DNA from: JALXDT01 sp964634755
GTDB taxonomy: Bacteria; Acidobacteriota; Aminicenantia; JAMOAD01
Length of the DNA: 9,794 bases
Assembly (NCBI GenBank): GCA_964634755.1
Contig: CAZWJH010000086.1
Span: 1-9,794, forward strand
Direction: 5' to 3'
Shown: positions 1 to 6,438 of the stretch, one piece after another
Numbering within the stretch: position 1 is the stretch's first letter
Layout of the letters: every line of letters begins with the position of its first letter
Program-made: the position numbers and the translations under genes
The notes under the pieces: generated by a model
Seen by the model: only the letters and a program-made list of their open reading frames with translations
Told to the model about the DNA's origin: nothing
The model's database searches: none

Positions 1-3
1 TTT

Positions 4-909
4 TCAGCCTCCTATCTTCACATTAAAATTATATTTTTCAAACATATTTTTTATTTCATTGATTTTTTCTTCGGGAAGAGGTTTTATCTCCTCCAAAAGA
101 TAGGGCATTCCCAACCTTTCGTACTTTGAAACCCCTGCCCTGTGATAATTTAAAAGGGTCACTCTGACAATATTTTCAAGCTTTTTCAAAAATTCAATTA
201 TTGCATCAATGTTTTCCTGAGTATCAGTAATGCCTTCAACAAGAGGAATTCTTATCTCAATATTCCTGTGAATCTTATCCAATTTTTCAAGATTTTTTAG
301 GATGACTTTGTTTGAAACTCCTGTGTACTTTTTATGAAGCTCATTATCCATAAGTTTTAAATCATAAAAGTACAAATCAATAAGGGAGTTTATCTTTTCA
401 AACCTTTCAAAATCAGAATAGCCGGATGTATCAACAACAGTGGTCAAATACCTCTTTTTGCTCTCTTTTAAAAGACTTTCAAGAAATTCAATCTGCAAAA
501 GAGGCTCTCCGCCGGAAAAGGTTATCCCGCCTGAAGATTCATCATAAAAGAGCATATCCTTATCTATCTCCTTCATTACATCATCCACTGAAATCTCCCT
601 TCCGGAAACTTTAATCGCATCAGAAGGACAAATCTCAATACAATCTCCGCAAAGATCACACTTATCTTTGTCTATCATTATCTGATTGGTCTTTTTAAGT
701 GCTCCCGTATGACAGGCTTTTATGCATAGATCGCAGGAGTTGACACATTTATCAGGATATAGCATTATTTCGGGCTCAAGTTTCTGACTTTCGGGATTAT
801 GGCACCACCAGCATTTAAGAGGGCATCCCTTTAAAAACACAGTGGTTCTTATTCCGGGACCATCGTGAATCGCATACTTTTTTATATCAAAGATAATTCC
901 CTTAACCAT
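4..909 (-). CDS. Glycyl-radical enzyme activating protein (radical SAM, PflA/CutD-like)
   Basis: This is a radical SAM activase that uses S-adenosylmethionine and a [4Fe-4S] cluster to place a glycyl radical on a partner enzyme. The cluster motif C29-x3-C33-x2-C36 is followed by two ferredoxin-type clusters (C55, C59, C62, C66 and C84, C87, C90, C94). The SGGEP motif at 132-136 is the usual SAM-contact site. At 301 residues with the ferredoxin insert, it resembles activases of choline lyase, HPA decarboxylase, benzylsuccinate synthase and glycerol/propanediol dehydratase rather than the shorter PflA. The conserved N-terminal IFDIKKYAIHDGPGIRTT stretch fixes the ATG at 909. That ATG overlaps the regulator's stop by 8 bases and lacks a clear Shine-Dalgarno site, so translation is probably coupled. 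The partner enzyme and its substrate cannot be read from this window; the gene ends three bases from the left edge. Confidence 0.93.
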   Translation of the reverse strand: MVKGIIFDIKKYAIHDGPGIRTTVFLKGCPLKCWWCHNPESQKLEPEIMLYPDKCVNSCDLCIKACHTGALKKTNQIMIDKDKCDLCGDCIEICPSDAIKVSGREISVDDVMKEIDKDMLFYDESSGGITFSGGEPLLQIEFLESLLKESKKRYLTTVVDTSGYSDFERFEKINSLIDLYFYDLKLMDNELHKKYTGVSNKVILKNLEKLDKIHRNIEIRIPLVEGITDTQENIDAIIEFLKKLENIVRVTLLNYHRAGVSKYERLGMPYLLEEIKPLPEEKINEIKNMFEKYNFNVKIGG

Positions 910-1582
910 CGTAAAATGAATAGTACTGTTTTACAAACTTCTCCTGAACTTCATAGGACCAGTGAACATCCCTCATATAATCCGCTGCTGATTTAAAATC
1001 ACTTTTTTTAATAAAATCTATTATTGCCTGATGCTCTTTAACCGAATTTTCCTCCCAATCTTTTAGTATTCCTCTCTTTCTCTGAAAATCATAAAGCCTT
1101 CTCTTCTTTATTTTGACAATTTCAATAAGCTCATCATTATCGCATAGATTCAAAAATACATTGTGAAAATCAAGATTATAGCTATAGTATGTATCAAAAT
1201 CTCCTTTTTCAACAGCTTTTTTCATCTTTGAATTTAAAAGCTCAAGTTTATCTATTTTTTCATTGTCCAGCTTATCCTTTACTGCAATGATGCAGGAAGA
1301 TTCAAGAGCTCCTATTATCTGGTAGAGTTTTCTTATGTCTTCAAAGGAGAGTGAGTTTACAATAATTCCCTTTCGCGGCTTTATGGTGACAAAGCCTTCA
1401 AACTCAAGTTGAAGGAGTGCATCCCTTAAAGGAGTTCTGCTGATTCCAATCTTTGCACTTGTTCTTTCAAGGTTTATCGTCTCTCCCGGCTTTATCTCTC
1501 CGCTCTGAATTTTGTCCCTTAGGTATTCGTAAACCTGCTCTTTCAAAGTTTTTGCAAAAAGTGGCCTCTTTTCCTCTTTCAT
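902..1582 (-). CDS. GntR family transcriptional regulator, FadR subfamily (FCD domain)
   Basis: This is a 226-residue DNA-binding regulator. Residues 10-75 form a GntR winged helix-turn-helix (YEYLRDKIQSGEI, then SRTPLRDAL and EGFV). Residues about 84-212 form an all-helical FCD effector domain with His140, His184 and His207 at the usual metal-site positions. The position four residues before His140, usually Asp, is Asn136 here, with an Asp at 138. The reading frame is open up to a GTG at 1609, but that start has no ribosome site. The ATG at 1582 is preceded by AGAGG at a 5-base distance, so I use it. The gene overlaps the downstream activase gene by 8 bases, so it most likely controls that activase and its unseen glycyl-radical enzyme. 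A palindrome just upstream suggests autorepression. The effector is unknown; FCD proteins often sense small carboxylic acids. Confidence 0.92.
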   Translation of the reverse strand: MKEEKRPLFAKTLKEQVYEYLRDKIQSGEIKPGETINLERTSAKIGISRTPLRDALLQLEFEGFVTIKPRKGIIVNSLSFEDIRKLYQIIGALESSCIIAVKDKLDNEKIDKLELLNSKMKKAVEKGDFDTYYSYNLDFHNVFLNLCDNDELIEIVKIKKRRLYDFQRKRGILKDWEENSVKEHQAIIDFIKKSDFKSAADYMRDVHWSYEVQEKFVKQYYSFYDG

Positions 1583-1592
1583 TTTAACCTCT

Positions 1593-1628
1593 GATATGTA
1601 ATATATCACATATCCGAAAAAGAAGCAA
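1593..1628 (-). promoter_or_regulatory. Probable promoter and operator of the GntR/FCD regulator
   Basis: Read on the minus strand, a -35-like TTGCTT (1623-1628, weak) lies 17 bases before TATATT (1600-1605). That predicts a start near 1593, just before the AGAGG ribosome site at 1588-1592. An inverted repeat GATATGT / ACATATC (plus-strand positions 1593-1599 and 1608-1614, 8-base spacer) spans the -10 box. A repressor bound there would block RNA polymerase. The site does not match the compact GT-N-AC core of many FadR-type operators, so assigning it to this regulator is an inference from position. Confidence 0.5.
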
Positions 1629-1660
1629 GAACTTTATAAATTTGCTCAAAAACTCGAATT

Positions 1661-1698
1661 AAAGCCAAAAAGCATAAAGCTTCCAAGCGTTTTTTGTC
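1661..1698. repeat. Intergenic period-7/8 repeat, copy 1
   Basis: GC dinucleotides recur at 1664, 1672, 1679 and 1687, separated by A/T-rich spacers, and a run of T ending in GTC follows at 1696. A hand alignment with 9509-9545 in the same orientation gives 32 identical columns of 38 with one gap. The inner GCTT-CC-AAGC could form a small hairpin and has an equivalent in the second copy. It lies about 80 bases upstream of the GntR/FCD gene and shows no coding capacity. It looks like a dispersed intergenic element of unknown role. Confidence 0.6.
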
Positions 1699-1739
1699 TT
1701 GTATTGAAATAGGTTTAAAGTCAATTTAAAAGTGAGAGC

Positions 1740-1801
1740 TTTCCCACAAAAAAATTAAATCTTTATTTTAGGCTATAGATTATTTATCTAAAATTGGGAA
1801 A
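1740..1801 (-). terminator. Nested inverted repeats after the YbjQ gene; possible terminator
   Basis: Beginning nine bases past the YbjQ stop codon (minus strand), TTTCCCA and ATTTTAG lie side by side. Their complements CTAAAAT (plus-strand positions 1765-1771) and TGGGAAA (plus-strand positions 1740-1746) follow in order. A smaller TAGAT / ATCTA pair (1776-1780, 1786-1790) competes with the inner stem. The inner ATTTTAG stem is followed within about ten bases by a run of seven T on the minus strand, which suits a Rho-independent terminator. The stem is A/T-rich and therefore weak, so the terminator role is a moderate inference while the repeats themselves are plain. Confidence 0.4.
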
Positions 1802-1809
1802 TTAATACC

Positions 1810-2124
1810 CTATTCCAAAATTACAGCTGTCCCGTAAACTAAAATCTCTGCTGCATTCTGCATAATATACGATGTTGAAAACCTCACATTAACTATTGCA
1901 TTCGCACCCAATTTTTCAGCTTCCTCTATCATACGATCAAGAGCCTGCTCTCTTGCCTGTGCGAGGAGTTTTGTGTAATCTCTTATCTCTCCTCCTGTTA
2001 TGTTTCTGAAAAGAGCTAAAATATCCTTTCCAATATTCCTTGCTCTTATGGTATTCCCTTTAACAAGACCCAATACCTTTTTCACACTTTTCCCATTAAC
2101 TTCTGGAGTTGTAACTATTATCAT
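1810..2124 (-). CDS. YbjQ/UPF0145 (DUF74) family protein
   Basis: This is a 104-residue cytoplasmic protein of the YbjQ family, annotated in databases as a putative heavy-metal-binding domain. The family pattern is clear: an N-terminal MIIVTTPEVNG strand, the GLVKGNTIRARNIGKDI segment, a helix with REQALDRMIEEAEKLGANAIVNVRF, and a C-terminal strand ending near YGTAVIL. The length is typical. The ATG at 2124 has a strong AAGGAGGT site 6 bases upstream and overlaps the anti-sigma stop codon as ATGA, so the gene belongs to the sigma/anti-sigma transcription unit. No biochemical role of this family is firmly established to my knowledge. A part in metal or envelope stress sensing, or as a target of the sigma factor, is inferred from context only. 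There is no signal peptide or membrane segment. Confidence 0.88.
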   Translation of the reverse strand: MIIVTTPEVNGKSVKKVLGLVKGNTIRARNIGKDILALFRNITGGEIRDYTKLLAQAREQALDRMIEEAEKLGANAIVNVRFSTSYIMQNAAEILVYGTAVILE

Positions 2125-2570
2125 TTCTCTACCTCCTTGTATCTTTCCTTTTTTCCAGAGAATAATTGTTCCCTTAGTATAGAAACAAACAAAACAACAG
2201 CACCTAAACTGAGTGAAAATATTCCTATTTTCAATATCAGCGGAGTTTTTGGATCTTTCAAAAGCTCATCAATAAATTGATAAACTCCGAAAAACAGCAC
2301 TATTATCGCCCCCAATGAAAACAATATCCAGCCTATTTTTCTTTCAAGTCTGTTATAAACAGATGTCCAGTAATTTTCCCAAACTCTTTCATCAGGCTCT
2401 TTTAATTTCATCATTTTAAGCCCCCCCTCAATTTCTATGTATTTTTTTATCTCAGCTTTACATTCCTCGCATACTTTCAAATGCTCCTCAACCTCTTTTC
2501 GCTCATCTTCCCCTAATTTTCCTTCAAGGTAGGGAAGCAAAAGCTCTTTTATCTTTTCATGATCTTTCAT
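2121..2570 (-). CDS. Anti-sigma factor with zinc finger (zf-HC2/ZAS) and two membrane helices
   Basis: This 149-residue protein has an N-terminal cytoplasmic anti-sigma domain with the zinc motif H30-x3-C34-x2-C37, inside EEHLKVCEECKAEI. Such domains bind and hold back a partner ECF sigma factor. Two hydrophobic helices follow at about 80-99 and 111-131, joined by only about 11 residues, and a short basic tail ends the protein in the cytoplasm. There is therefore almost no extracytoplasmic sensor domain, unlike RseA-type factors cut on their periplasmic side. The gene overlaps the sigma-factor gene upstream and the YbjQ gene downstream by ATGA at both ends, which implies matched translation of all three. 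The stimulus is unknown; membrane state, zinc/thiol redox or a cytoplasmic partner are possibilities. Confidence 0.88.
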   Translation of the reverse strand: MKDHEKIKELLLPYLEGKLGEDERKEVEEHLKVCEECKAEIKKYIEIEGGLKMMKLKEPDERVWENYWTSVYNRLERKIGWILFSLGAIIVLFFGVYQFIDELLKDPKTPLILKIGIFSLSLGAVVLFVSILREQLFSGKKERYKEVEK

Positions 2571-3097
2571 ACCTTTCCCTCCAGCTCTTTTTTGAGCTTT
2601 TTCTTTATATAAAATAGCGATGACATGATTGTTCCGAGCGGTTTGTTTAATGTTTCGGCTAACTCTTCATAGGATAGCCCTTCGATGTATCTTAGTATTA
2701 TAATTTCCTTTTCCTCAGGAGCCAATTTATGAAGTGCTTCTGAGAGTATGTCCTTGAATCTATCATTTCCATTAGGATTATAAACTATTCGGAAGAAATT
2801 ATTCGAGCTTATGTTTTCTCTTTTCTTCTTTTTTGTATAATCAAAGCATAATCTTCTTATTATCTGATAAAACCATGGAAAAAAATCCTTTGAGCCGTCA
2901 AACTTTTTTATACTTCTGAATGCTCTTATAAATGCTTCCTGAGAAATATCAAGAGCATCCTGCTCATTGTGAACAAAGCCCAATGCTATATTGTAAGCCC
3001 TTTTCATATAAAATTTAACCAAAGGCTCAAAAGCTCTTTTATTGCCTTTCTTCAGTTTTTCTATTATCTCTCTTTCATTCTCAAGTTTATTCTTCAT
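2567..3097 (-). CDS. RNA polymerase sigma factor, ECF (sigma-70 family, RpoE-like)
   Basis: This 176-residue sigma factor has the two ECF domains. Region 2 spans about 20-92 (DALDISQEAFIRAFRSIKKF, then FFPWFYQIIRRLCFDY), and region 4 spans about 118-172 (LAPEEKEIIILRYIEGLSYEE, then a helix-turn-helix ending in IKKKLKK). The linker is short and there is no extra C-terminal domain. It directs RNA polymerase to its own promoter set and is probably held by the anti-sigma factor encoded immediately downstream in a 4-base overlap. The ATG at 3097 is the first usable start. The nearest ribosome-like site (AGGTG) is too far upstream to be convincing. No ECF-type GGAAC...GTC promoter was recognised ahead of it, so it may be read from the moeA genes 58 bases upstream or from its own weak promoter. 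Confidence 0.93.
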   Translation of the reverse strand: MKNKLENEREIIEKLKKGNKRAFEPLVKFYMKRAYNIALGFVHNEQDALDISQEAFIRAFRSIKKFDGSKDFFPWFYQIIRRLCFDYTKKKKRENISSNNFFRIVYNPNGNDRFKDILSEALHKLAPEEKEIIILRYIEGLSYEELAETLNKPLGTIMSSLFYIKKKLKKELEGKV

Positions 3098-3155
3098 ATT
3101 ATATATACTACACCTTTTGTGTTTTTATTCAAAAAATAATAAGAATTCTTTGAAT
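3098..3155 (-). other. Spacer between moeA-PBP and the sigma factor
   Basis: This 58-base A/T-rich gap contains the palindrome AAGAATTCTT (3141-3150). It also contains an ATTCAAA / TTTGAAT inverted repeat on the minus strand that could make a weak hairpin. A TTGAAT 19 bases before TATATA (minus strand) is a poor candidate promoter just ahead of the sigma gene. Whether transcription stops, starts or simply reads through here cannot be decided from sequence alone. Confidence 0.3.
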
Positions 3156-5057
3156 TTACACAAAAAAACTGTACCCGCCCAATTTTCCTGCTCTTCTCTT
3201 TATCTCTTCGGAATTTATTAAGTCGAGGAGTATTTTGAATCTTTTTGTTTGCGAAAACTCTTTTGTAAAAACAAAACCGTACTCTTCCTCTGCTATCGGA
3301 ATAAAATCCAGACATAGAAGTTTTGCTACAGGTTTAATACCGAGTCCTGTATCAGCTTCTCCTCTTTTTACGAAAATTCCAACCTCAAGGTGGGTGAAAA
3401 CCTCTCTTTCGTAGCCTTTTATTTGAGTTTTATCAATACCTTCTTTTCCCAAAACATAATCAAAAAATATTCTCGTACCAGCTCCCCTCTGTCTGTTTAT
3501 AAAAACCACATCTTTATCCAAGAGCTCTTTTACGGATTTTATTTTCTTAGGATTACCTCTTTTAACAAGAAAACCCTGCTCTCTTTTAACAAAAGGAAGA
3601 TAAACATACTCTCCTTTATTAAGATGTCTCTTAAGAAAGGTTTTATTGTACTCTCCGGTTTTAGTATCAAGAAGATGAATTCCGGAAAACTGAGCTATTT
3701 TTTCGGATATTGCCTTTATTCCCCCCATTGAACCCGAATTTATTATCGCAATATCAAGGGTATTATCATAACGCCTTAAAATATCCCTTAGCTCAGAGAT
3801 GAGAAAATCATTGGAGCCTATGAAAATTATTTGATTATCAATTAATTCTTTTTTCCTGTTTATTATAATTTCAATTTCCTCGCCCCTGTTAATACCCTCT
3901 GTTTTCTCCTCCACCTCGGCAATGCCATCTTTTTCAACAAATGGCTTTAAAAGGGATGAGCCTCTTTTCAAAGGATAAAAATAATATTTATCCCCTATCT
4001 TCCCAACCTTAATCTTTAAAAATTCTCTCATTCCCAACTTCGAATATACTTTAAAAGCTGAGACAGCATTTATTTTTTCCCTTTCAAAATCATAAAGTGT
4101 AAAGTGATATGCAGCATCTTCCAAAAATTCATTTAAAACTCCCACAGCTGCTCCCGGATAGCCGGGGATACAGAAAACGGGTATATCTTTAATCTGACCA
4201 AAGCAAAATGGTTTTCCCGGAATATAATTAACTCCGTGAAAATGAATCTTGCCATACTTTTCGATAAGAGATGGGATGTAGTCCTTTGCTCCGGATGATG
4301 TTCCGGCTGAAAAAACAATAATATCGTATTTTGGGGAAACATCCTTGAGAATTTCCTCTAAATCTGATATTACATCCTTTACAATATGATGAACATCTAA
4401 ATCAACTCCCCACTTCAAGAAATAATCTTTTATGAATATTGAATTTGTCTCATAAATTGAATTTTCCTTTAGCTCAGAGCCTCTTTCAAGAATCTCATCC
4501 CCCGTGGGAATTAAAACAGCTTTAAGCCTTTTAAAAACTTTAATCTCCCTTATACCGGCAGCATAGAGCAAAGAAACAGTTTCAGCTTTTATTCTGAAAA
4601 AAGAGGGAATTATCATCATCCCCTCTGCAATATCCTCCCCTATGTTTCTCACATTATTGTAAAATGGCACAGGCTTGAATATTTCAACTGTATTATCATC
4701 TATAATGTTAATATCTTCTATCATTATAACAGAGTTGAATTTTTCAGGAATCGGATAGCCTGTGTTCACATATTCAAAATCCTCGCCTTTTTTTAAAACA
4801 ACAGGTTTTTTAGGAAGGGCTGACTCTGTCGTTTTGTAGTCAACCGCAATTCCATCCATAGCTGATGTTGAAAAGGGAGGAACAGAAACTTTAGCATAAA
4901 CAGGCTCAGCAGTAACCCTTCCGATTGCATCTTCAAGATTTATTCTTTCCTCCCCTACCCTTTCTAAAAGCCGCATCTTTTTAAGAACAGAGTTAAGAAT
5001 GCTTTTTGCTTCTTCAAAACCCACCTTATTAAAATAAATTTTTCTTTTAAAATTCAT
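3156..5057 (-). CDS. moeA: Molybdopterin molybdenumtransferase MoeA fused to a C-terminal PBP-like domain
   Basis: This is a 633-residue two-part protein. Residues 1-400 are a complete MoeA, which inserts molybdate into adenylylated molybdopterin: TSAMDGIAV near 63-72, TGDE 185-188, SAGTSSGAKD 250-259, PGKP 280-283, PGYPG 298-302, then the small C-terminal beta domain. Residues 409-633 form a periplasmic-binding-protein-like domain (COG1910 type) with NRQRGAGTR at 521-529 and HLEV...GEADTGLGI near 556-573. There is no signal peptide, so the domain is cytoplasmic and may bind molybdate, tungstate or a cofactor. The family's usual GSHD near its start reads GSND here. The ATG at 5057 has GAGGAG 10 bases upstream; a GTG at 5075 is also possible, with AAGGAG 9 bases before it. 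The gene overlaps the other moeA by 11 bases. The fusion is known in anaerobes and its exact function is unsettled. Confidence 0.92.
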   Translation of the reverse strand: MNFKRKIYFNKVGFEEAKSILNSVLKKMRLLERVGEERINLEDAIGRVTAEPVYAKVSVPPFSTSAMDGIAVDYKTTESALPKKPVVLKKGEDFEYVNTGYPIPEKFNSVIMIEDINIIDDNTVEIFKPVPFYNNVRNIGEDIAEGMMIIPSFFRIKAETVSLLYAAGIREIKVFKRLKAVLIPTGDEILERGSELKENSIYETNSIFIKDYFLKWGVDLDVHHIVKDVISDLEEILKDVSPKYDIIVFSAGTSSGAKDYIPSLIEKYGKIHFHGVNYIPGKPFCFGQIKDIPVFCIPGYPGAAVGVLNEFLEDAAYHFTLYDFEREKINAVSAFKVYSKLGMREFLKIKVGKIGDKYYFYPLKRGSSLLKPFVEKDGIAEVEEKTEGINRGEEIEIIINRKKELIDNQIIFIGSNDFLISELRDILRRYDNTLDIAIINSGSMGGIKAISEKIAQFSGIHLLDTKTGEYNKTFLKRHLNKGEYVYLPFVKREQGFLVKRGNPKKIKSVKELLDKDVVFINRQRGAGTRIFFDYVLGKEGIDKTQIKGYEREVFTHLEVGIFVKRGEADTGLGIKPVAKLLCLDFIPIAEEEYGFVFTKEFSQTKRFKILLDLINSEEIKRRAGKLGGYSFFV

Positions 5058-6270
5058 AATATAAGAGCTCCTCACCTGCGTATGCTCCTTCCCTGTTTTC
5101 AGAAATTCTCACAAATCCGGTTGCTTCGGCAATCAAGGAAATAAGACCGGATTCACCAAAAAGAGGGTTTGCAAAAAATTCACCGTTTTTTTCATACTTT
5201 TTCACTAAAACAAAACTTTCCCTTCCGACCTTTTTTGATATATTTTTATCAATCTTCAAATAACCCGAAAGTTTTATTTTAAAATCCTTTGTACCTTCCC
5301 ATAAAAAAAGAAGAGGGTAAACTATTGTAAAAATTGAAACAAAGGAGGATACAGGATGTCCCGGAAGCCCTACAAACACTTTATCATCACCTTTACCGAA
5401 GATAAGAGGCTTTCCCGGATAAACCCTTATTCCGTGAAAAAGTATTTCCGAATAATCCGAAAGTACATCAATCGTTATATCTCTTGCCCCCATTGAACTT
5501 CCGCCTGAAATTAAAAAAAGGTCAAAATTATTTATATTTTTATCAACAAAGCTTTTAAGCTCCTCTCTGCTATCCTTTGAAATCCCCAAAAAGGTGACCT
5601 CTTCGCCTATTTTTCTCAAATACTCTGAAATCAAGTATGAATTTGTATCCCTTATCTTTCCCTTTCCTCTTTTAGTGATTTTATAATCAATTATCTCATC
5701 ACCCGTTGATATGACAGCTATTCTGAGTTTTTTAAAAACAGGGATTTCATAAATACCGGAAGATAAAAGCGCCTGAATCTTTGAAGCTGAAAGCACATCA
5801 CCTTTTCTAACAATAATATCATCAAGGGCATAATCCTCATCTTTTTTCACAGTATTTTCGCCAAATCCCAATGATTTGTAAATTTCAACCCATTCTCCCA
5901 TCTCCTCTGTATCTTCCTGCATAACGACAGCATCAGCACCTTCGGGTAAAGCACCACCTGTTGAAATTTTAGCAGCCTCTCCGTCATTCAATCGAAAATC
6001 CGGAAGCTCTCCCATTTTAATCTCCCCTATTAATTTAAGCATAGTGGGGACAGAGGGAGTTGAGCCCTGAGTATTTTCATACTTAACTGCATACCCGTCA
6101 ACAGTCGAGCGAAAGAACCCTGGAATTTCCTCTGTGGCTCTAATATTTTCTGCGGCTATAAAATTTGCGGAAACTTCGGATCTCACTAAAATACTATCTC
6201 TTTTTAAATTCAGATTTTCAAGCAGTTTTTCGTACTCTGAATACGATATTGTCTTTAAAAATTCTTTCAT
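5047..6270 (-). CDS. moeA: Molybdopterin molybdenumtransferase MoeA
   Basis: This 407-residue protein matches the standard length of MoeA, which catalyses metal insertion in the last step of molybdenum-cofactor synthesis. The conserved blocks are present in order: STVDGYAV 55-62, STGGALPEGADAVVMQED 103-120, STGDE 188-192, SGGSSMGARD 255-264, YPGKP 284-288 and GLPGHP 301-306, followed by the C-terminal beta domain. It is first in the minus-strand run and overlaps a second moeA carrying an extra binding domain. The pair may be specialised, for example molybdenum versus tungsten, or two sequential activities; this is inferred. The N-terminus SYSEYEKLL is typical, which supports the ATG at 6270. 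A good sigma-70 promoter lies so close that the transcript may begin at the start codon. No molybdenum-cofactor riboswitch would fit in such a leader. Confidence 0.95.
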   Translation of the reverse strand: MKEFLKTISYSEYEKLLENLNLKRDSILVRSEVSANFIAAENIRATEEIPGFFRSTVDGYAVKYENTQGSTPSVPTMLKLIGEIKMGELPDFRLNDGEAAKISTGGALPEGADAVVMQEDTEEMGEWVEIYKSLGFGENTVKKDEDYALDDIIVRKGDVLSASKIQALLSSGIYEIPVFKKLRIAVISTGDEIIDYKITKRGKGKIRDTNSYLISEYLRKIGEEVTFLGISKDSREELKSFVDKNINNFDLFLISGGSSMGARDITIDVLSDYSEILFHGIRVYPGKPLIFGKGDDKVFVGLPGHPVSSFVSIFTIVYPLLFLWEGTKDFKIKLSGYLKIDKNISKKVGRESFVLVKKYEKNGEFFANPLFGESGLISLIAEATGFVRISENREGAYAGEELLYYEF

Positions 6271-6275
6271 TAGCT

Positions 6276-6304
6276 ATTATCCTATAAAAGGGATTAAATG
6301 TGAA
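6276..6304 (-). promoter_or_regulatory. Sigma-70-type promoter for moeA, possibly giving a leaderless mRNA
   Basis: On the minus strand, TTCACA (6299-6304) and GATAAT (6276-6281) are separated by exactly 17 bases; each matches its consensus in five of six positions. Only five bases separate GATAAT from the moeA ATG at 6268-6270. A start 6-8 bases past the -10 box would fall on the start codon itself. An AGGA lies 9 bases before the ATG but inside the promoter, so it would be absent from such a transcript. Confidence 0.5.
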
Positions 6305-6394
6305 GTATATTTTTTCAAAAAAAGGAATAAATTTCCGCAGGATTGTAATTTTTTCCATTGTAATTAAAAAGAGCATAACAAAAAACATTAATTA

Positions 6395-6438
6395 TTAAAG
6401 GGGTTTTACAACAAAGATATAATGGCACGGATTTTGAT
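6395..6438 (+). promoter_or_regulatory. Promoter region of flgDE: sigma54-like element overlapping a sigma-70 -10 box
   Basis: TGGCACG (6423-6429) and TTGAT (6434-6438) have the exact sigma54 -24/-12 spacing, with ten bases between the two GG/G-x doublets. The -24 half is perfect, but the -12 doublet is GA instead of GC. It predicts a start near 6449, just ahead of the GGAGG site. A perfect TATAAT (6418-6423) shares its last T with this element and has a poor -35, TTAAAG, 17 bases upstream (6395-6400). A sigma28 reading of the same bases is weaker. Sigma54 control of hook genes is common in flagellated bacteria, which supports but does not prove this call. Confidence 0.4.

Noticed and set aside
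3030..3155. Autoregulated ECF promoter upstream of the sigma gene
   Set aside because: No GGAAC-type -35 with a properly spaced GTC or TCTGA-like -10 could be found, and only weak A/T-rich sigma-70-like matches are present.
3094..3315. A 73-codon minus-strand frame over the moeA-PBP 3' end and the following gap
   Set aside because: It lies mostly inside the well-supported moeA-PBP frame, its product is low-complexity and basic, and it has no recognisable domain.
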